64,000 nt of DNA from Pseudomonas weihenstephanensis (GCF_001043055.1 NZ_JYLF01000008.1:62001-126000), one strand, 5' to 3'; shown: positions 8,360-17,047, counted from the first letter of the stretch. Program-made: numbers and translations. The notes: generated by a model not told the origin, from the letters alone.

Positions 8360-9832
8360 GTGAGTAAAGAAAGCCTTTTTGCACATCGCTACACCACTCA
8401 ATCTATGATTGTGCTGTGCGCTATTCTGCTGTTTGTTGTGGTGTATTGGGTGTGCGGTACTATTGCAGTCAATGCAGGGACGGGATGGGATGGTTCGATC
8501 TATTTGAACTATATTGAGCGGCTTGCACGAGGTGAGGCCATTCATGGCGATCCGTATCGTTTAATGCGGATGCCAGGCTTTGGTCCTTTGATTGGCGGTG
8601 CCGCACTCGGGTTGTCGCCAACGTACTTCTTGACCTTTCAAATGTTGTTGAATGGGCTCGTTGTTTCCATAGGGCTGGCTTTGTTTTATTCAGCCTTAAT
8701 GAACATAGGGTGCGAACGAAAGTCGGCGTTAATGTCGACAGGTTTGCTGATGTTGACCTGGCCCGTATTGGTCATGCCGGTGTATTACCCAATTCTCAGT
8801 GATCACGCGGCTATTGCGTTGAGTTGTACAGCGCTTTGGCTGTGGTCAAAGTCTCTTCGGGTGTGGCTGTCAGGTCTGTGTGTGCTGAGTGTCTGGGTAC
8901 TGCCCGGGTTGTTTTTATTGCCTCTTGTATTACTGTGCTTCCCTTTTAAACAGCACGCCAGCAAGGATGAAGGTTGTCAGTCAGCCAAGGTGTTGTCAGT
9001 TCGTATATTTGCCGTCTCCGGGGTCATTGCTGCTGCGTTGCTGTTAAAACATTTACTGCGCTTTTCGGTTGAGAAAATTGCTGTTCATGCCGTAGATAAA
9101 AATGGTCAAACAGCGCTGACTGAATGGCTACCACTGACGTATGTCGCCGCTATTTTATGCGTTTTGTATGTCGCCTGGATCTACTCAAGGCTGATCGTCG
9201 ACCGCTCTGTCTGGTCGGCATTGAACATAAAGTGGTTGTGCGTGAGTCTTGTGGTGCTTGCCAGTACCTTTGTGTGGGTGTACTTAAGTTTTGATTGGTC
9301 TGTAGGTTTCGCAGGCCCGCCGTTGACCAAGTTCATGACATTGCAATCACTTGCGGCGCCGTTTAAACCGCTGGTTGCGCACTTTTATGCGTTCGGCCCT
9401 GTGATTGTGTTGTCCCTGTGGAGCCTTTATCGCTGGAGTATCAAGCGCGAGCGTAGCGTGCCCCGGGCACTGATTGTCGTACTGGCTGCTTATTTACCCT
9501 TTCTGTTGTTCGGCTCGGAAAGCAGGCAATGGATAGGGGTGCTGCCAGTCAGTGCAGCTATCTTCGCCATGTCAGGGTTTTCGTTTGGCCTGCGGATATG
9601 GAGTGTTATTTATGCGGCTTTGCTCATCACGCCATTAATGTTTCTTCAGTCAAACAATGCTCAGGCTCTTGCACAAGGGCTGAGTTATCAAAGTGGTGAG
9701 TGGCAATATTATTTCGGCCGACAAGGGCCCTGGATGTCGGCGAGCCTGTATTTGTCTGTAGCGGCACTGCTTCTAGTATTTGTCCTCGTGGCGATGTTGA
9801 TCCAACGCTTTAGCAAGCAGGGCGTGAAGTAG
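8360..9832 (+). CDS. Large polytopic membrane protein, candidate serotype-specific glycosyltransferase (GtrC-like role)
   Basis: About 490 residues with roughly ten or more hydrophobic helices and a first periplasmic loop containing GTGWDGSIYLNYIERL followed by RMPGFGPL. A large loop after the first helix carrying acidic residues is typical of GT-C fold transferases (ArnT/PMT-like). I do not recognise a named family. Its position directly after gtrB- and gtrA-like genes is where the serotype-specific transferase (GtrC/GtrX) lies in phage and chromosomal gtr clusters, so it probably moves the lipid-linked sugar onto O-antigen in the periplasm. The GTG start at 8360, just past the upstream stop, is preferred over TTG 8345, which overlaps gtrA. 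Function is inferred from context. Confidence 0.6.
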   Translation: MSKESLFAHRYTTQSMIVLCAILLFVVVYWVCGTIAVNAGTGWDGSIYLNYIERLARGEAIHGDPYRLMRMPGFGPLIGGAALGLSPTYFLTFQMLLNGLVVSIGLALFYSALMNIGCERKSALMSTGLLMLTWPVLVMPVYYPILSDHAAIALSCTALWLWSKSLRVWLSGLCVLSVWVLPGLFLLPLVLLCFPFKQHASKDEGCQSAKVLSVRIFAVSGVIAAALLLKHLLRFSVEKIAVHAVDKNGQTALTEWLPLTYVAAILCVLYVAWIYSRLIVDRSVWSALNIKWLCVSLVVLASTFVWVYLSFDWSVGFAGPPLTKFMTLQSLAAPFKPLVAHFYAFGPVIVLSLWSLYRWSIKRERSVPRALIVVLAAYLPFLLFGSESRQWIGVLPVSAAIFAMSGFSFGLRIWSVIYAALLITPLMFLQSNNAQALAQGLSYQSGEWQYYFGRQGPWMSASLYLSVAALLLVFVLVAMLIQRFSKQGVK

Positions 9833-9965
9833 CGTGTGAAACGCTAAATTAAAATAATGAAATGGCTGGGCAGTAGGGGCAGGAAATGACAGGTGTTTGC
9901 ATTGAAGATGGGCGAGAGCGAGCGGTTGGCGAGTCCGAAGAAATTAACTGTGTGCGGAATAAAAA

Positions 9966-11087
9966 GTGATAAATAATATTCAGTTTTTACGGTTTGTGGC
10001 AGCGTCGCTGGTAATATTTGCTCACGCACCTCTCAATGCCTTTGGTGTGTCATCACATGCCATTCATTTGGGTGGCTTTGGTGTGGATATATTTTTCATT
10101 ATCAGTGGATTCATTATTCCTTACATCTTGTTTGGTGCTTCTAATAACGTAAGTCAACTCCCGAAAATGGGAGGTTTCAGTTTTTTTATTCGTCGAATAG
10201 TCCGTATCTGGCCCTTGTATTTCGTGGCGACCGCCTTTGTTATTTTGGCTGCTCTTATCGTGCGCTATTCAGGGTTGACCCCAAACTTTGAAGTGAACAA
10301 TGTCTATGGGTTGGCCAAGTTGGACTGGACGCTGTTGTTTGAGTCTTTAACCTTCACTCATGCCGTTGTAGCGCCCACGCTGAATGTCGGTTGGACACTG
10401 CAACTTGAATTTTTGTTTTACACCGCCGTGGCCATTATGCTCCTGCTTGGTGCTAAAAGCTTTTTTCATGTGGCCATCTCCTATGCACTGTTATTGCTGG
10501 GTTCTGCACTGTTGCTTGGCTCTGCGGGGGCCACGTTTGCAAGCTATTTTCCGCCGTTAAAGTTATTGGCTACCCCCATGATGATCGAGTTTTTGTTCGG
10601 ACTTATCCTTTATGGGTGCTACCTCAATGGCTATTTTTTGAATAAGTGGTTGTCGGCAGCATTGATGCTGTTGATCGTCCCTGTGTTTTACTACACAGAG
10701 CTTCATGCGCTGATGTCCAGTGTCGGGGGCGCCTATAACCGGGTGTTGGTCTGGGGTACGTTTGCATTTTTAATCGTTTGGGCAGCGATAAGCTTGGAGC
10801 CCTACTACTCAATGCCAAAGGTTTTCAGTGTGCTGGGTGATGCGTCGTACAGCCTCTATTTAACTCATTGGCTAGTCCTTCCCTGGATCACCTTTGTGAT
10901 TGATCGATACACGTTGTATCCGAAAATTGGCTTGTTAGGCTTGCTGGTTATATGCTTTTTCGTCTGTCAGTTTGTCGCGTTGCTGACTCACTTCTTTGTT
11001 GAAAAACCACTCAATGAAAAAGTGCGCAAGGTTGTATTCCCGAAGGGTATAAATCGTACAGCTGTTCAGCCGGACACTGTTGTTTGA
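9966..11087 (+). CDS. Acyltransferase 3 family protein (OafA/YrhL-like)
   Basis: Integral membrane acyltransferase of 373 residues with about ten helices. It begins with the hallmark RFVAASLVIFAHAPLNAFGV, whose histidine is the conserved catalytic one, then GGFGVDIFFIISGFII and the RRIVRIWPLYFVAT segment, and ends with YSLYLTHWLVLPW and HFFVEKPLNEKVRK. All are standard for the acyltransferase 3 family that O-acetylates O-antigen or other glycans using cytosolic acyl-CoA. A GTG start at 9966 is used; the ribosome site is weak. A 133-base gap separates it from the gtr-like genes, so it may have its own promoter. It is the last gene of the polysaccharide region before comEA. The acceptor sugar is unknown. 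Confidence 0.88.
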   Translation: MINNIQFLRFVAASLVIFAHAPLNAFGVSSHAIHLGGFGVDIFFIISGFIIPYILFGASNNVSQLPKMGGFSFFIRRIVRIWPLYFVATAFVILAALIVRYSGLTPNFEVNNVYGLAKLDWTLLFESLTFTHAVVAPTLNVGWTLQLEFLFYTAVAIMLLLGAKSFFHVAISYALLLLGSALLLGSAGATFASYFPPLKLLATPMMIEFLFGLILYGCYLNGYFLNKWLSAALMLLIVPVFYYTELHALMSSVGGAYNRVLVWGTFAFLIVWAAISLEPYYSMPKVFSVLGDASYSLYLTHWLVLPWITFVIDRYTLYPKIGLLGLLVICFFVCQFVALLTHFFVEKPLNEKVRKVVFPKGINRTAVQPDTVV

Positions 11088-11327
11088 ATGAGGGGCATCA
11101 TTGTTAACCGCGTGTGAGAACCAGGGTAAACATGAGCCTATTTCGTGTCTCTAATCGCAGTTTACCGGCATGTTCTGCACCTGCTTTCATCGGTTGCGCA
11201 GTGCGCTCGTCAGGCTGAATACACATGCTGCAATCGCTTGATTTTTGACTCTTTCTCGACATCGTCTAGGTTTGGCATACAGCTCAGGAAAGCTGTTTCC
11301 ATTTAACGATGTCTTGGAGTGTCACTC

Positions 11328-11660
11328 ATGCGTATTGCACTGGTTCCTTTGTTCGTCATGGCCATGTTGTCGGGTATTTCGGGGTTGGCGGGTGCCAATA
11401 CGCCTGCCACACCGCCCGCCACAGTCGTTACACCCGCTCAAGTGGCACCTGATGTTCAAGTGATGACCATTAATTTGAATACGGCAGACGAAGCGACCTT
11501 GCAGCGTGAGCTGTCGGGTGTTGGCGCCGCTAAAGCCAGAGCCATCGTGGCCTACCGGGAAGCACATGGTGATTTTGCTTCTGCGGACGAGTTGCTGGAG
11601 GTCAAGGGAATAGGCAAGGCGATCTACGAGAAGAACCGTGACAAGGTTGCGGTTAACTAA
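11328..11660 (+). CDS. ComEA-family helix-hairpin-helix protein
   Basis: Exported DNA-binding protein of 110 residues. An N-terminal signal peptide of about 25 residues (MRIALVPLFVMAML...) precedes a short proline/threonine-rich linker and a C-terminal helix-hairpin-helix domain: INLNTADEATLQREL, GVGAAKARAIVAYR and VKGIGKAIYEKN. ComEA proteins bind incoming double-stranded DNA in the periplasm during natural transformation; in pseudomonads the function of this short form is less well tested. The ATG at 11328 has GGAG at 11316-11319. It follows the O-antigen region, as in P. aeruginosa next to wbpM, and ends with a clear terminator. Confidence 0.88.
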   Translation: MRIALVPLFVMAMLSGISGLAGANTPATPPATVVTPAQVAPDVQVMTINLNTADEATLQRELSGVGAAKARAIVAYREAHGDFASADELLEVKGIGKAIYEKNRDKVAVN

Positions 11661-11680
11661 GCCCTATCGATGTATGACAG

Positions 11681-11706
11681 AAGGCCAGCCTGTGACTGGC
11701 CTTTTT
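11681..11706 (+). terminator. Rho-independent terminator after comEA
   Basis: Perfect 8-bp stem AAGGCCAG/CTGGCCTT (11681-11688 with 11696-11703), 7-base loop, then a run of five T. It lies 20 bases past the comEA stop. The convergent tetR gene ends just beyond it at 11719, so it may also terminate that gene. Confidence 0.85.
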
Positions 11707-11718
11707 GCTTTCTGTTGT

Positions 11719-12282
11719 TTAAGCCGGGTGAACAGGACCCTTCAACGCTTTACGCGTTACATCCAGAATCTTCTCTTTCAAGTCCTCGTTCTCGGCGCCC
11801 CGGGAGAGAACCAGCGCACCCACTAATGTGGCAAACAGCACAATGCTTTGATCTTCGGCGTCAGGGCCTGTCAATACATCCTGGATTTGCTTGAGCCGGG
11901 CATTGATGACGTAGTCGGTGGTCGCGCTAGGGTTGCCGTTCTGGGCCATTTCAATGGACATGGTTGGCAGCGGGCAGCCCTCGTGAGGGGAGGTGAGGTG
12001 CCATTCGGAGAGGTAAGTGTCGATAAAGGTATGCAGCGGGTCCGTGGTGTTGAACAGCTCGTTACAGCGTCCATCCACCTCGGAGGCAGCGTGCTGGAGG
12101 GCTTTTTCAACTAACTCGTCTTTGGAGGAGAAGTGCGCATAAAAGCCGCCATGAGTCAGACCCAATGCTTTCATAAGAGGCTGTAACCCCGTTGCGCCGA
12201 TGCCGTCTCGTCGAAAACGTATAGAGGCTTCTTCGATAATGCGCTGATGGGTGTGGGCCTTATGGTCTTGGGAATACCTCAT
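11719..12282 (-). CDS. TetR/AcrR family transcriptional regulator
   Basis: DNA-binding repressor-type protein of 187 residues. The N-terminal helix-turn-helix is clear: RIIEEASIRFRRDGIGATGL, then LMKALGLTHGGFYAHFSSKD, where GGFYAHF is the recognition-helix signature of the AefR/NemR-like TetR subgroup. The C-terminal ligand domain contains the GCPLPTMSIEMA motif common in that group, with a cysteine that may sense electrophiles. The start at 12282 is chosen because AAGGA lies eight bases upstream; an upstream in-frame ATG at 12303 lacks this. The gene is convergent with comEA and its target is not evident; no palindrome was recognised at its promoter. Ligand unknown. Confidence 0.85.
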   Translation of the reverse strand: MRYSQDHKAHTHQRIIEEASIRFRRDGIGATGLQPLMKALGLTHGGFYAHFSSKDELVEKALQHAASEVDGRCNELFNTTDPLHTFIDTYLSEWHLTSPHEGCPLPTMSIEMAQNGNPSATTDYVINARLKQIQDVLTGPDAEDQSIVLFATLVGALVLSRGAENEDLKEKILDVTRKALKGPVHPA

Positions 12283-12409
12283 GGCGTGCGTCCTTGATTT
12301 CAATCAGCCATCATATGCCTGTGTTTCCGCAGGTTGTATGGGCGATTTTATGTAAAGACGTGTAGGTATTTGGCTATGAACACGTTCAAAGCTGTCGGTC
12401 ACTCAGCGT

Positions 12410-12577
12410 TTAATTGTCTTTTGATTCCTTGGCGTCCATCTCTGCATTGCGCTCGGCAACGCGTTTGCGCTGTTCATCAGTGAGTTCGACTTTGTTGGCG
12501 GTGTCACGCAGGGTCATCAGCCCGCCTACGATGGCACCAATAGCAACGATCAGAATTAACCAGGCATACCAGGGCAT
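12410..12577 (-). CDS. DUF2897-type small membrane protein
   Basis: A 55-residue protein too short for most ORF thresholds. It has one N-terminal membrane helix (MPWYAWLILIVAIGAIVGGL) followed by a charged tail (TANKVELTDEQRKRVAERN). The start ATG at 12577 has a strong AAGGAGAG ribosome site. The sequence matches my memory of the small DUF2897 family of pseudomonads, which is usually encoded next to pyrF, as here. The function is unknown; it is probably an inner-membrane single-pass protein with a cytoplasmic tail. Confidence 0.8.
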   Translation of the reverse strand: MPWYAWLILIVAIGAIVGGLMTLRDTANKVELTDEQRKRVAERNAEMDAKESKDN

Positions 12578-12808
12578 AAATCTCTCCTTGAGTGGGCGCG
12601 CTGCCGAGCAAGAGGTTGCTCATTGACTCGCCATTTATAGATGTGAGTGCAGGCAGGCGCCAGTGGTTCAATTGTAGGCCGCTTATCTCGCCATGCTCTT
12701 TAATTGTTGGGCGATGACTAAAATCGCGAATTTACGATCATCGGGTGCCGGTAAGCGGCTGGTTCCGCTACAATGCGCGCCGATTTCGACCTGCCTGAGA
12801 ACCCGCTA

Positions 12809-13507
12809 ATGTCCGACTGCCAGACTCCTATTATCGTCGCCCTGGATTTCCCAACGCGTGACGCCGCATTGAAACTGGCTGATCAGTTGGACCCCAAGCT
12901 GTGCCGCGTCAAAGTGGGCAAAGAATTGTTCACCAGTTGTGCCTCTGAAATTGTCGGTACATTGCGCGACAAGGGCTTCGAGGTATTTCTGGACCTCAAA
13001 TTCCATGACATCCCTAATACCACTGCGATGGCGGTTAAAGCTGCTGCTGAAATGGGCGTGTGGATGGTCAACGTGCATTGCTCGGGTGGCATGCGCATGA
13101 TGGCCGCTTGCCGTGAGGTGCTGGACAAGCGTTCAGGTCCTCAGCCGTTGCTGATTGGGGTCACGGTGTTGACCAGCATGGAGCGTGAAGACCTCGCGGG
13201 CATCGGCCTGGATATCGAGCCGCAAGAGCAAGTGCTGCGTCTGGCAGCTCTGGCACAAAAAGCCGGTATGGACGGTCTGGTGTGCTCGGCGCTCGAAGCG
13301 CAAGCGCTGAAGGCGGCTCACCCGTCATTGCAGTTGGTGACGCCAGGTATTCGGCCGGCGGGCAGTGCGCTGGACGACCAGCGCCGCATCTTGACGCCAC
13401 GTCAGGCGCTGGATGCCGGTTCTGACTATTTGGTGATCGGCCGTCCGATCAGCCAGGCCGCAGATCCGGCCAAGGCATTGGCGGCGGTGGTCGCCGAGTT
13501 GGCGTAA
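12809..13507 (+). CDS. pyrF: Orotidine 5'-phosphate decarboxylase
   Basis: Last enzyme of de novo UMP synthesis, a 232-residue TIM-barrel protein acting as a dimer in the cytosol. The sequence opens with TPIIVALDFPTRDAALKLAD. The catalytic Asp-Lys-Asp set is in DLKFHDIPNT, and the phosphate-binding region is TPGIRPAG and YLVIGRPISQA. The frame extends upstream to 12773, but ATG 12809 matches the family N terminus. It is transcribed away from the DUF2897 gene and faces the oxidoreductase gene across a hairpin-containing gap. Nothing unusual was seen. Confidence 0.97.
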   Translation: MSDCQTPIIVALDFPTRDAALKLADQLDPKLCRVKVGKELFTSCASEIVGTLRDKGFEVFLDLKFHDIPNTTAMAVKAAAEMGVWMVNVHCSGGMRMMAACREVLDKRSGPQPLLIGVTVLTSMEREDLAGIGLDIEPQEQVLRLAALAQKAGMDGLVCSALEAQALKAAHPSLQLVTPGIRPAGSALDDQRRILTPRQALDAGSDYLVIGRPISQAADPAKALAAVVAELA

Positions 13508-13584
13508 ACCCGCTTTGGCGCAGCGGTGTAGTCGGGTGTGACAGCTATACCGCTGTACTCGGGTTGAACCGTGCTGAACACTGG

Positions 13585-13628
13585 ATCGCAGCCTCGTACC
13601 TCGTCAACTCTCAGAGCACGAGGTTGCG
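13585..13628. repeat. Intergenic hairpin repeat between pyrF and oxidoreductase (copy 1)
   Basis: The arm CGCAGCCTCGT (13587-13597) and the arm ACGAGGTTGCG (13618-13628) form an 11-bp stem with one mismatch. The left arm and flank share the core GATCGCAGCCTCGT/CTCGTCA with copies elsewhere in the window (39746, 40535, 44116, 58023, 17876), so this is one member of a dispersed Pseudomonas REP-like family. A second inverted pair (13521-13531 with 13545-13555) lies just upstream. It may help terminate the two convergent genes. Confidence 0.6.
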
Positions 13629-13630
13629 TG

Positions 13631-14635
13631 CTAGACCTTCAATATGAGCTTGCCGAAGTTTTCGCCGTTAAACAGCTTCATCAGCATTTCAGGGAAGGTT
13701 TGCAGTCCCTCGACGATGTCTTCTCTGCTTTTGAGTTGGCCTTTGGCTAACCATCCCGCCATTTCTTGCCCGGCTGCACCATAGCGATCGGCATAGTCCA
13801 TCACCACAAAGCCCTCCATGCGTGCGCGATTGACCAACAGCGACAAGTAGTTGGAAGGCCCTTTTACGGCTTCCTTGTTGTTGTATTGGCTGATGGCACC
13901 ACAGATGATGACGCGAGCCTTGAAGCTCAAACGGCTGAGTACGGCATCCAGAATGTCGCCGCCTACGTTGTCGAAATACACATCGACGCCTTTAGGGCAT
14001 TCACGTTTCAGACCTGCGAGCACGTCTTCGTTTTTGTAGTCGATAATCCCGTCAAACCCCAACTCGTCAATCAAGTAGCTGCATTTCTCTTTGCCGCCAG
14101 CGATGCCTACTACACGGCAGCCTTTGAGTTTGGCGATTTGCCCGGCAATGCTGCCCACGGCACCCGCAGCGCCAGAGATCACCACCGTGTCGCCTTCTTT
14201 GGGGGTGCCGACTTCCAGCAGGGCAAAGTAGGCGGTCATGCCGGTCATGCCCAGCGCGGACAAATACACGGGCAGTGGCACCAGAGTCGGGTCGATTTTG
14301 TAGAAGCCTCGTGGTGCGCCCAGAAAATAATCCTGCACGCCCAGCGCGCCATTGACGTAGTCACCTACGCTGAAATCGGGGTGTGAGGAGGCAATCACCT
14401 TGCCCACGCCCAACGCACGCATGACCTCGCCCAAACCGACGGGAGGAATGTACGACTTGCCTTCGTTCATCCAGCCGCGCATGGCGGGGTCAAGGGACAA
14501 ATACTCGTTTTTGACCAGGATCTGGCCTTCGCCGGGCTGGCCCACGGGGATTTCTTGATAGGTAAACGTGTCGCGAGTGGCTGCACCGACGGGGCGTTTA
14601 GCAAGCAGGAATTGGCGATTGTTCAGGTCAGTCAT
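13631..14635 (-). CDS. NADP-dependent oxidoreductase, zinc-free MDR family (CurA/leukotriene B4 dehydrogenase-like)
   Basis: A 334-residue medium-chain reductase lacking the zinc-binding residues of alcohol dehydrogenases. It begins with NRQFLLAKRPVGAATRDTF, has the LSLDPAMRGWM segment typical of prostaglandin/2-alkenal reductases, and binds NADPH through SGAAGAVGSIAGQIAKLKG. YFDNVGGDILDAVL and RVIICGAIS complete the family pattern. Such enzymes reduce alpha,beta-unsaturated ketones and aldehydes, probably for detoxification in the cytosol. It is divergent from an SDR gene (183-base gap), so the two may share control. Substrate unknown. Confidence 0.88.
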   Translation of the reverse strand: MTDLNNRQFLLAKRPVGAATRDTFTYQEIPVGQPGEGQILVKNEYLSLDPAMRGWMNEGKSYIPPVGLGEVMRALGVGKVIASSHPDFSVGDYVNGALGVQDYFLGAPRGFYKIDPTLVPLPVYLSALGMTGMTAYFALLEVGTPKEGDTVVISGAAGAVGSIAGQIAKLKGCRVVGIAGGKEKCSYLIDELGFDGIIDYKNEDVLAGLKRECPKGVDVYFDNVGGDILDAVLSRLSFKARVIICGAISQYNNKEAVKGPSNYLSLLVNRARMEGFVVMDYADRYGAAGQEMAGWLAKGQLKSREDIVEGLQTFPEMLMKLFNGENFGKLILKV

Positions 14636-14818
14636 GGCAAGGGGTCTTCATAAAGGCAAAGGTTGTTGATAGACGTTCTTGGCTTTGACCGCAAGTAAAT
14701 GCGTGATGACGAATGTTTTTTTATCAGTTCGGGTGATGGTGCTGGGCAGGGTTTTATCACTGCGATAAATACTTCATGGGCTGTCGATGCGCAGCGCACT
14801 TCGATAAGGATAAAAATA

Positions 14819-15580
14819 ATGAGCATGACATTTGCGGGCCGCGTTGCGGTCGTGACGGGTGCAGGGGCGGGCATCGGTAAAGCGACAGCCCTGGCGTTTG
14901 CCGCTGAAGGATTATGTGTAGTGGCCGCCGATGTAGACGTTCATGGTGGGCAAGAGACGGTCAGGCAGATCCAGGCCGCTGGCGGCATCGCCTTGTTTGT
15001 GCGCTGTAATGTGACCCTTGAAGCGGATGTCAAACAGTTGATGGATCAAACCGTTAACACCTACGGGCGTTTGGATTATGCGTTCAATAATGCGGGGATT
15101 GAAATTGAGCAGGGCCGTTTGGCTGACGGCACGCAGGACGAGTTCGACGCGATCATGGGGGTTAATGTCAAAGGCGTGTGGCTGTGCATGAAGTACCAGT
15201 TGCCCTTGATGGTGGCGCAGGGCGGCGGCGTCATTGTCAACACCGCGTCAGTGGCCGGTTTGGGCGCGGCACCGAAAATGAGTATTTATTCGGCATCCAA
15301 ACATGCGGTGATAGGCCTGACCAAGTCGGCGGCGATTGAGTACGCGAAAAAAAGCATCCGGGTGAATGCCATCTGCCCTGGGGTGATCGATACCGACATG
15401 TTTCGCCGTGCCTGCGAAGCAGATCCGCGTAAGGCGCAGTATGCCGCGGCCGTGCATCCGATGGGGCGCATTGGCACTGCCGAGGAAGTGGCCAGTGCCG
15501 TGTTGTATCTGTGCTCTGACGGTGCGGCCTTTACCACGGGCCATGCGTTGGCGGTGGATGGCGGAGCACTGGCGATCTGA
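14819..15580 (+). CDS. Short-chain dehydrogenase/reductase (classical SDR)
   Basis: Classical SDR of 253 residues: cofactor motif TGAGAGIGKATA near residue 14, NNAG at FNNAGIEIEQ, the catalytic serine in NTASVAG, YSASKHAVIGL (Tyr and Lys), and PGVIDTDMFRR after it. The ending VDGGALAI is typical of FabG-like enzymes. It probably reduces a keto group or oxidises an alcohol with NAD(P)H; the substrate is not predictable. I take the ATG at 14819 because AAGGA lies at 14806-14810; the frame is open further upstream to 14699 without family sequence. It is divergent from the NADP oxidoreductase gene. Confidence 0.88.
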   Translation: MSMTFAGRVAVVTGAGAGIGKATALAFAAEGLCVVAADVDVHGGQETVRQIQAAGGIALFVRCNVTLEADVKQLMDQTVNTYGRLDYAFNNAGIEIEQGRLADGTQDEFDAIMGVNVKGVWLCMKYQLPLMVAQGGGVIVNTASVAGLGAAPKMSIYSASKHAVIGLTKSAAIEYAKKSIRVNAICPGVIDTDMFRRACEADPRKAQYAAAVHPMGRIGTAEEVASAVLYLCSDGAAFTTGHALAVDGGALAI

Positions 15581-15587
15581 TAACCCG

Positions 15588-15617
15588 GTGCAGGCTCAAG
15601 CACGCTTGCGCCTGCAC
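15588..15617. terminator. Hairpin in convergent SDR/BenE gap
   Basis: The arms GTGCAGGC (15588-15595) and GCCTGCAC (15610-15617) are perfectly complementary. AACCCG at 15582-15587 can also pair with CGGGTT at 15631-15636. It lies a few bases past the SDR stop and before the end of the convergent transporter gene, so a bidirectional terminator is plausible. The T tract is poor. Confidence 0.4.
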
Positions 15618-15626
15618 GCGTGTGGC

Positions 15627-16817
15627 TTATCGGGTTTTCCAGCTCAGAATCATCAGCGTCAAAACCCCTGCGACAATCCCCCAAAACGCGGATCCCACCG
15701 AGAACAGGGTCATGCCCGAGGCGGTGACCATAAATGTGACCAGTGCGGCTTCACGCTCTTTGGATTCGTTCATGGCGATGGTCAGGCCGTTCATGATTGA
15801 ACCGAACAATGCCAGAGCGGCAATCGACAGCACCAACTCTTTTGGAAACGCCGCAAACAGCCCGGCCAGCGTTGCGCCGAAAATACCGGCAATGCCGTAG
15901 AAGATTCCGCACCACACGGCGGCGGTATAGCGCTTTTTGGGGTCTTCGTGGGCGTGCGGACCGGTGCAGATGGCGGCGCTGATGGCCGCGAGGTTGATGC
16001 CATGTGAGCCGAAGGGCGCCAACAGTAATGAAGCGATACCGGTCGTGGTAATCAGCGGCGACGCGGGCACGGTGTAGCCGTCTGCGCGCAGTACGGCAAC
16101 GCCGGGCATGTTTTGCGAGGTCATGGCCACAACAAATAGCGGGATGCCGATACTGATCGTCGCAGCCAGTGAAAAGGACGGCGTAGTCCACTCGGGGATC
16201 GCCACTTCGAGGGCGAAATCCTTGAAGTCCAACAGCCCCAGTAACCCGCAGATCAACGTGCCCACCAGTAATGCCCCAAGCACGGCATAGCGGGGGGACA
16301 GGCGCTTGACGATCAGGTAGGTGATAAACATCCCCAGCACCAGTGCGGTCTGGTGCTGGGCCGCGACGAATATTTCGCTGCAAATTTTAAACAGGATGCC
16401 CGCCAGCAGCGCCGAGGCGAGTGATGCAGGAATGCGTTTGACCAGGCGGTCGAAGCTGCCAGTCACGCCACAAATAATCACCAGCACGGCACAGGTCATA
16501 TAGCCACCGATCGCGTCGGGGTAGCTGACGCCGCCCAAACTGGTAATCAGTAACGCAGCACCTGGCGTCGACCAGGCGATGGTGATCGGGGTGCGATAAC
16601 GCAGGGACAAACCAATGCTGCAAATGGCCATGCCGATGGATAACGCCCAGATCCAGGACGAGATTTGCCCGCTGGTCAGGCCCGCCGCCTGGCCTGCCTG
16701 AAACATCAGCACCAGGGTACTGGTGTAGCCGGTCATCATCGCAATAAAGCCTGCGACCACGGCCGAAGGGGAGCTGTCTGCCAATGGCCGTAAGCGCGTA
16801 TGAGTGGCATCCGTCAT
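15627..16817 (-). CDS. BenE-family (benzoate/H+ symporter-type) transporter
   Basis: Inner-membrane transporter of 396 residues with about twelve helices. The stretches MMTGYTSTLVLMFQAGQAAGL, RTPITIAWSTPGAALL, LVVGTLI-like helices and the APFGSHGINLAAISAAICTG motif are characteristic of the BenE family. Named members import benzoate with protons. Here no aromatic-degradation genes are visible; instead it is divergent from a GntR gene that leads into guanine deaminase and xanthine dehydrogenase genes. P. aeruginosa carries a transporter gene at the equivalent place in its purine block. A purine or related base is therefore a reasonable alternative substrate, but this is inference. Confidence 0.85.
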   Translation of the reverse strand: MTDATHTRLRPLADSSPSAVVAGFIAMMTGYTSTLVLMFQAGQAAGLTSGQISSWIWALSIGMAICSIGLSLRYRTPITIAWSTPGAALLITSLGGVSYPDAIGGYMTCAVLVIICGVTGSFDRLVKRIPASLASALLAGILFKICSEIFVAAQHQTALVLGMFITYLIVKRLSPRYAVLGALLVGTLICGLLGLLDFKDFALEVAIPEWTTPSFSLAATISIGIPLFVVAMTSQNMPGVAVLRADGYTVPASPLITTTGIASLLLAPFGSHGINLAAISAAICTGPHAHEDPKKRYTAAVWCGIFYGIAGIFGATLAGLFAAFPKELVLSIAALALFGSIMNGLTIAMNESKEREAALVTFMVTASGMTLFSVGSAFWGIVAGVLTLMILSWKTR

Positions 16818-16994
16818 GAAGCTGTATTCCTTGTTCTTTAAATAAGGGTGGTGCAGGGCGCCAGCCTAAACGCAAACGTTACCTGTCATTGCAATACAGC
16901 CGTGGCAGCAAAGAGCCGTACAGTCGTACTGGCAATCTGGGTTGTGTACAATGCGCGCTGTTTTTAAGTATTAATTCATTACCAGCGGCGCCCG

Positions 16995-17012
16995 TTTACG
17001 TACTAACGTAAA
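16995..17012. promoter_or_regulatory. Perfect 7-4-7 palindrome upstream of gntR (candidate operator)
   Basis: TTTACGT, spacer ACTA, ACGTAAA: a perfect inverted repeat 35 bases before the gntR start and within the control region shared with the divergent transporter gene. A second GntR-style half-palindrome, TTGTGTACAA, is at 16942-16951. Either could be the autoregulatory site of the adjacent GntR protein. Assignment is by position and symmetry only. Confidence 0.5.
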
Positions 17013-17047
17013 ACCTCATCCGCCGCCGCTATCCCACACGAGACCTC

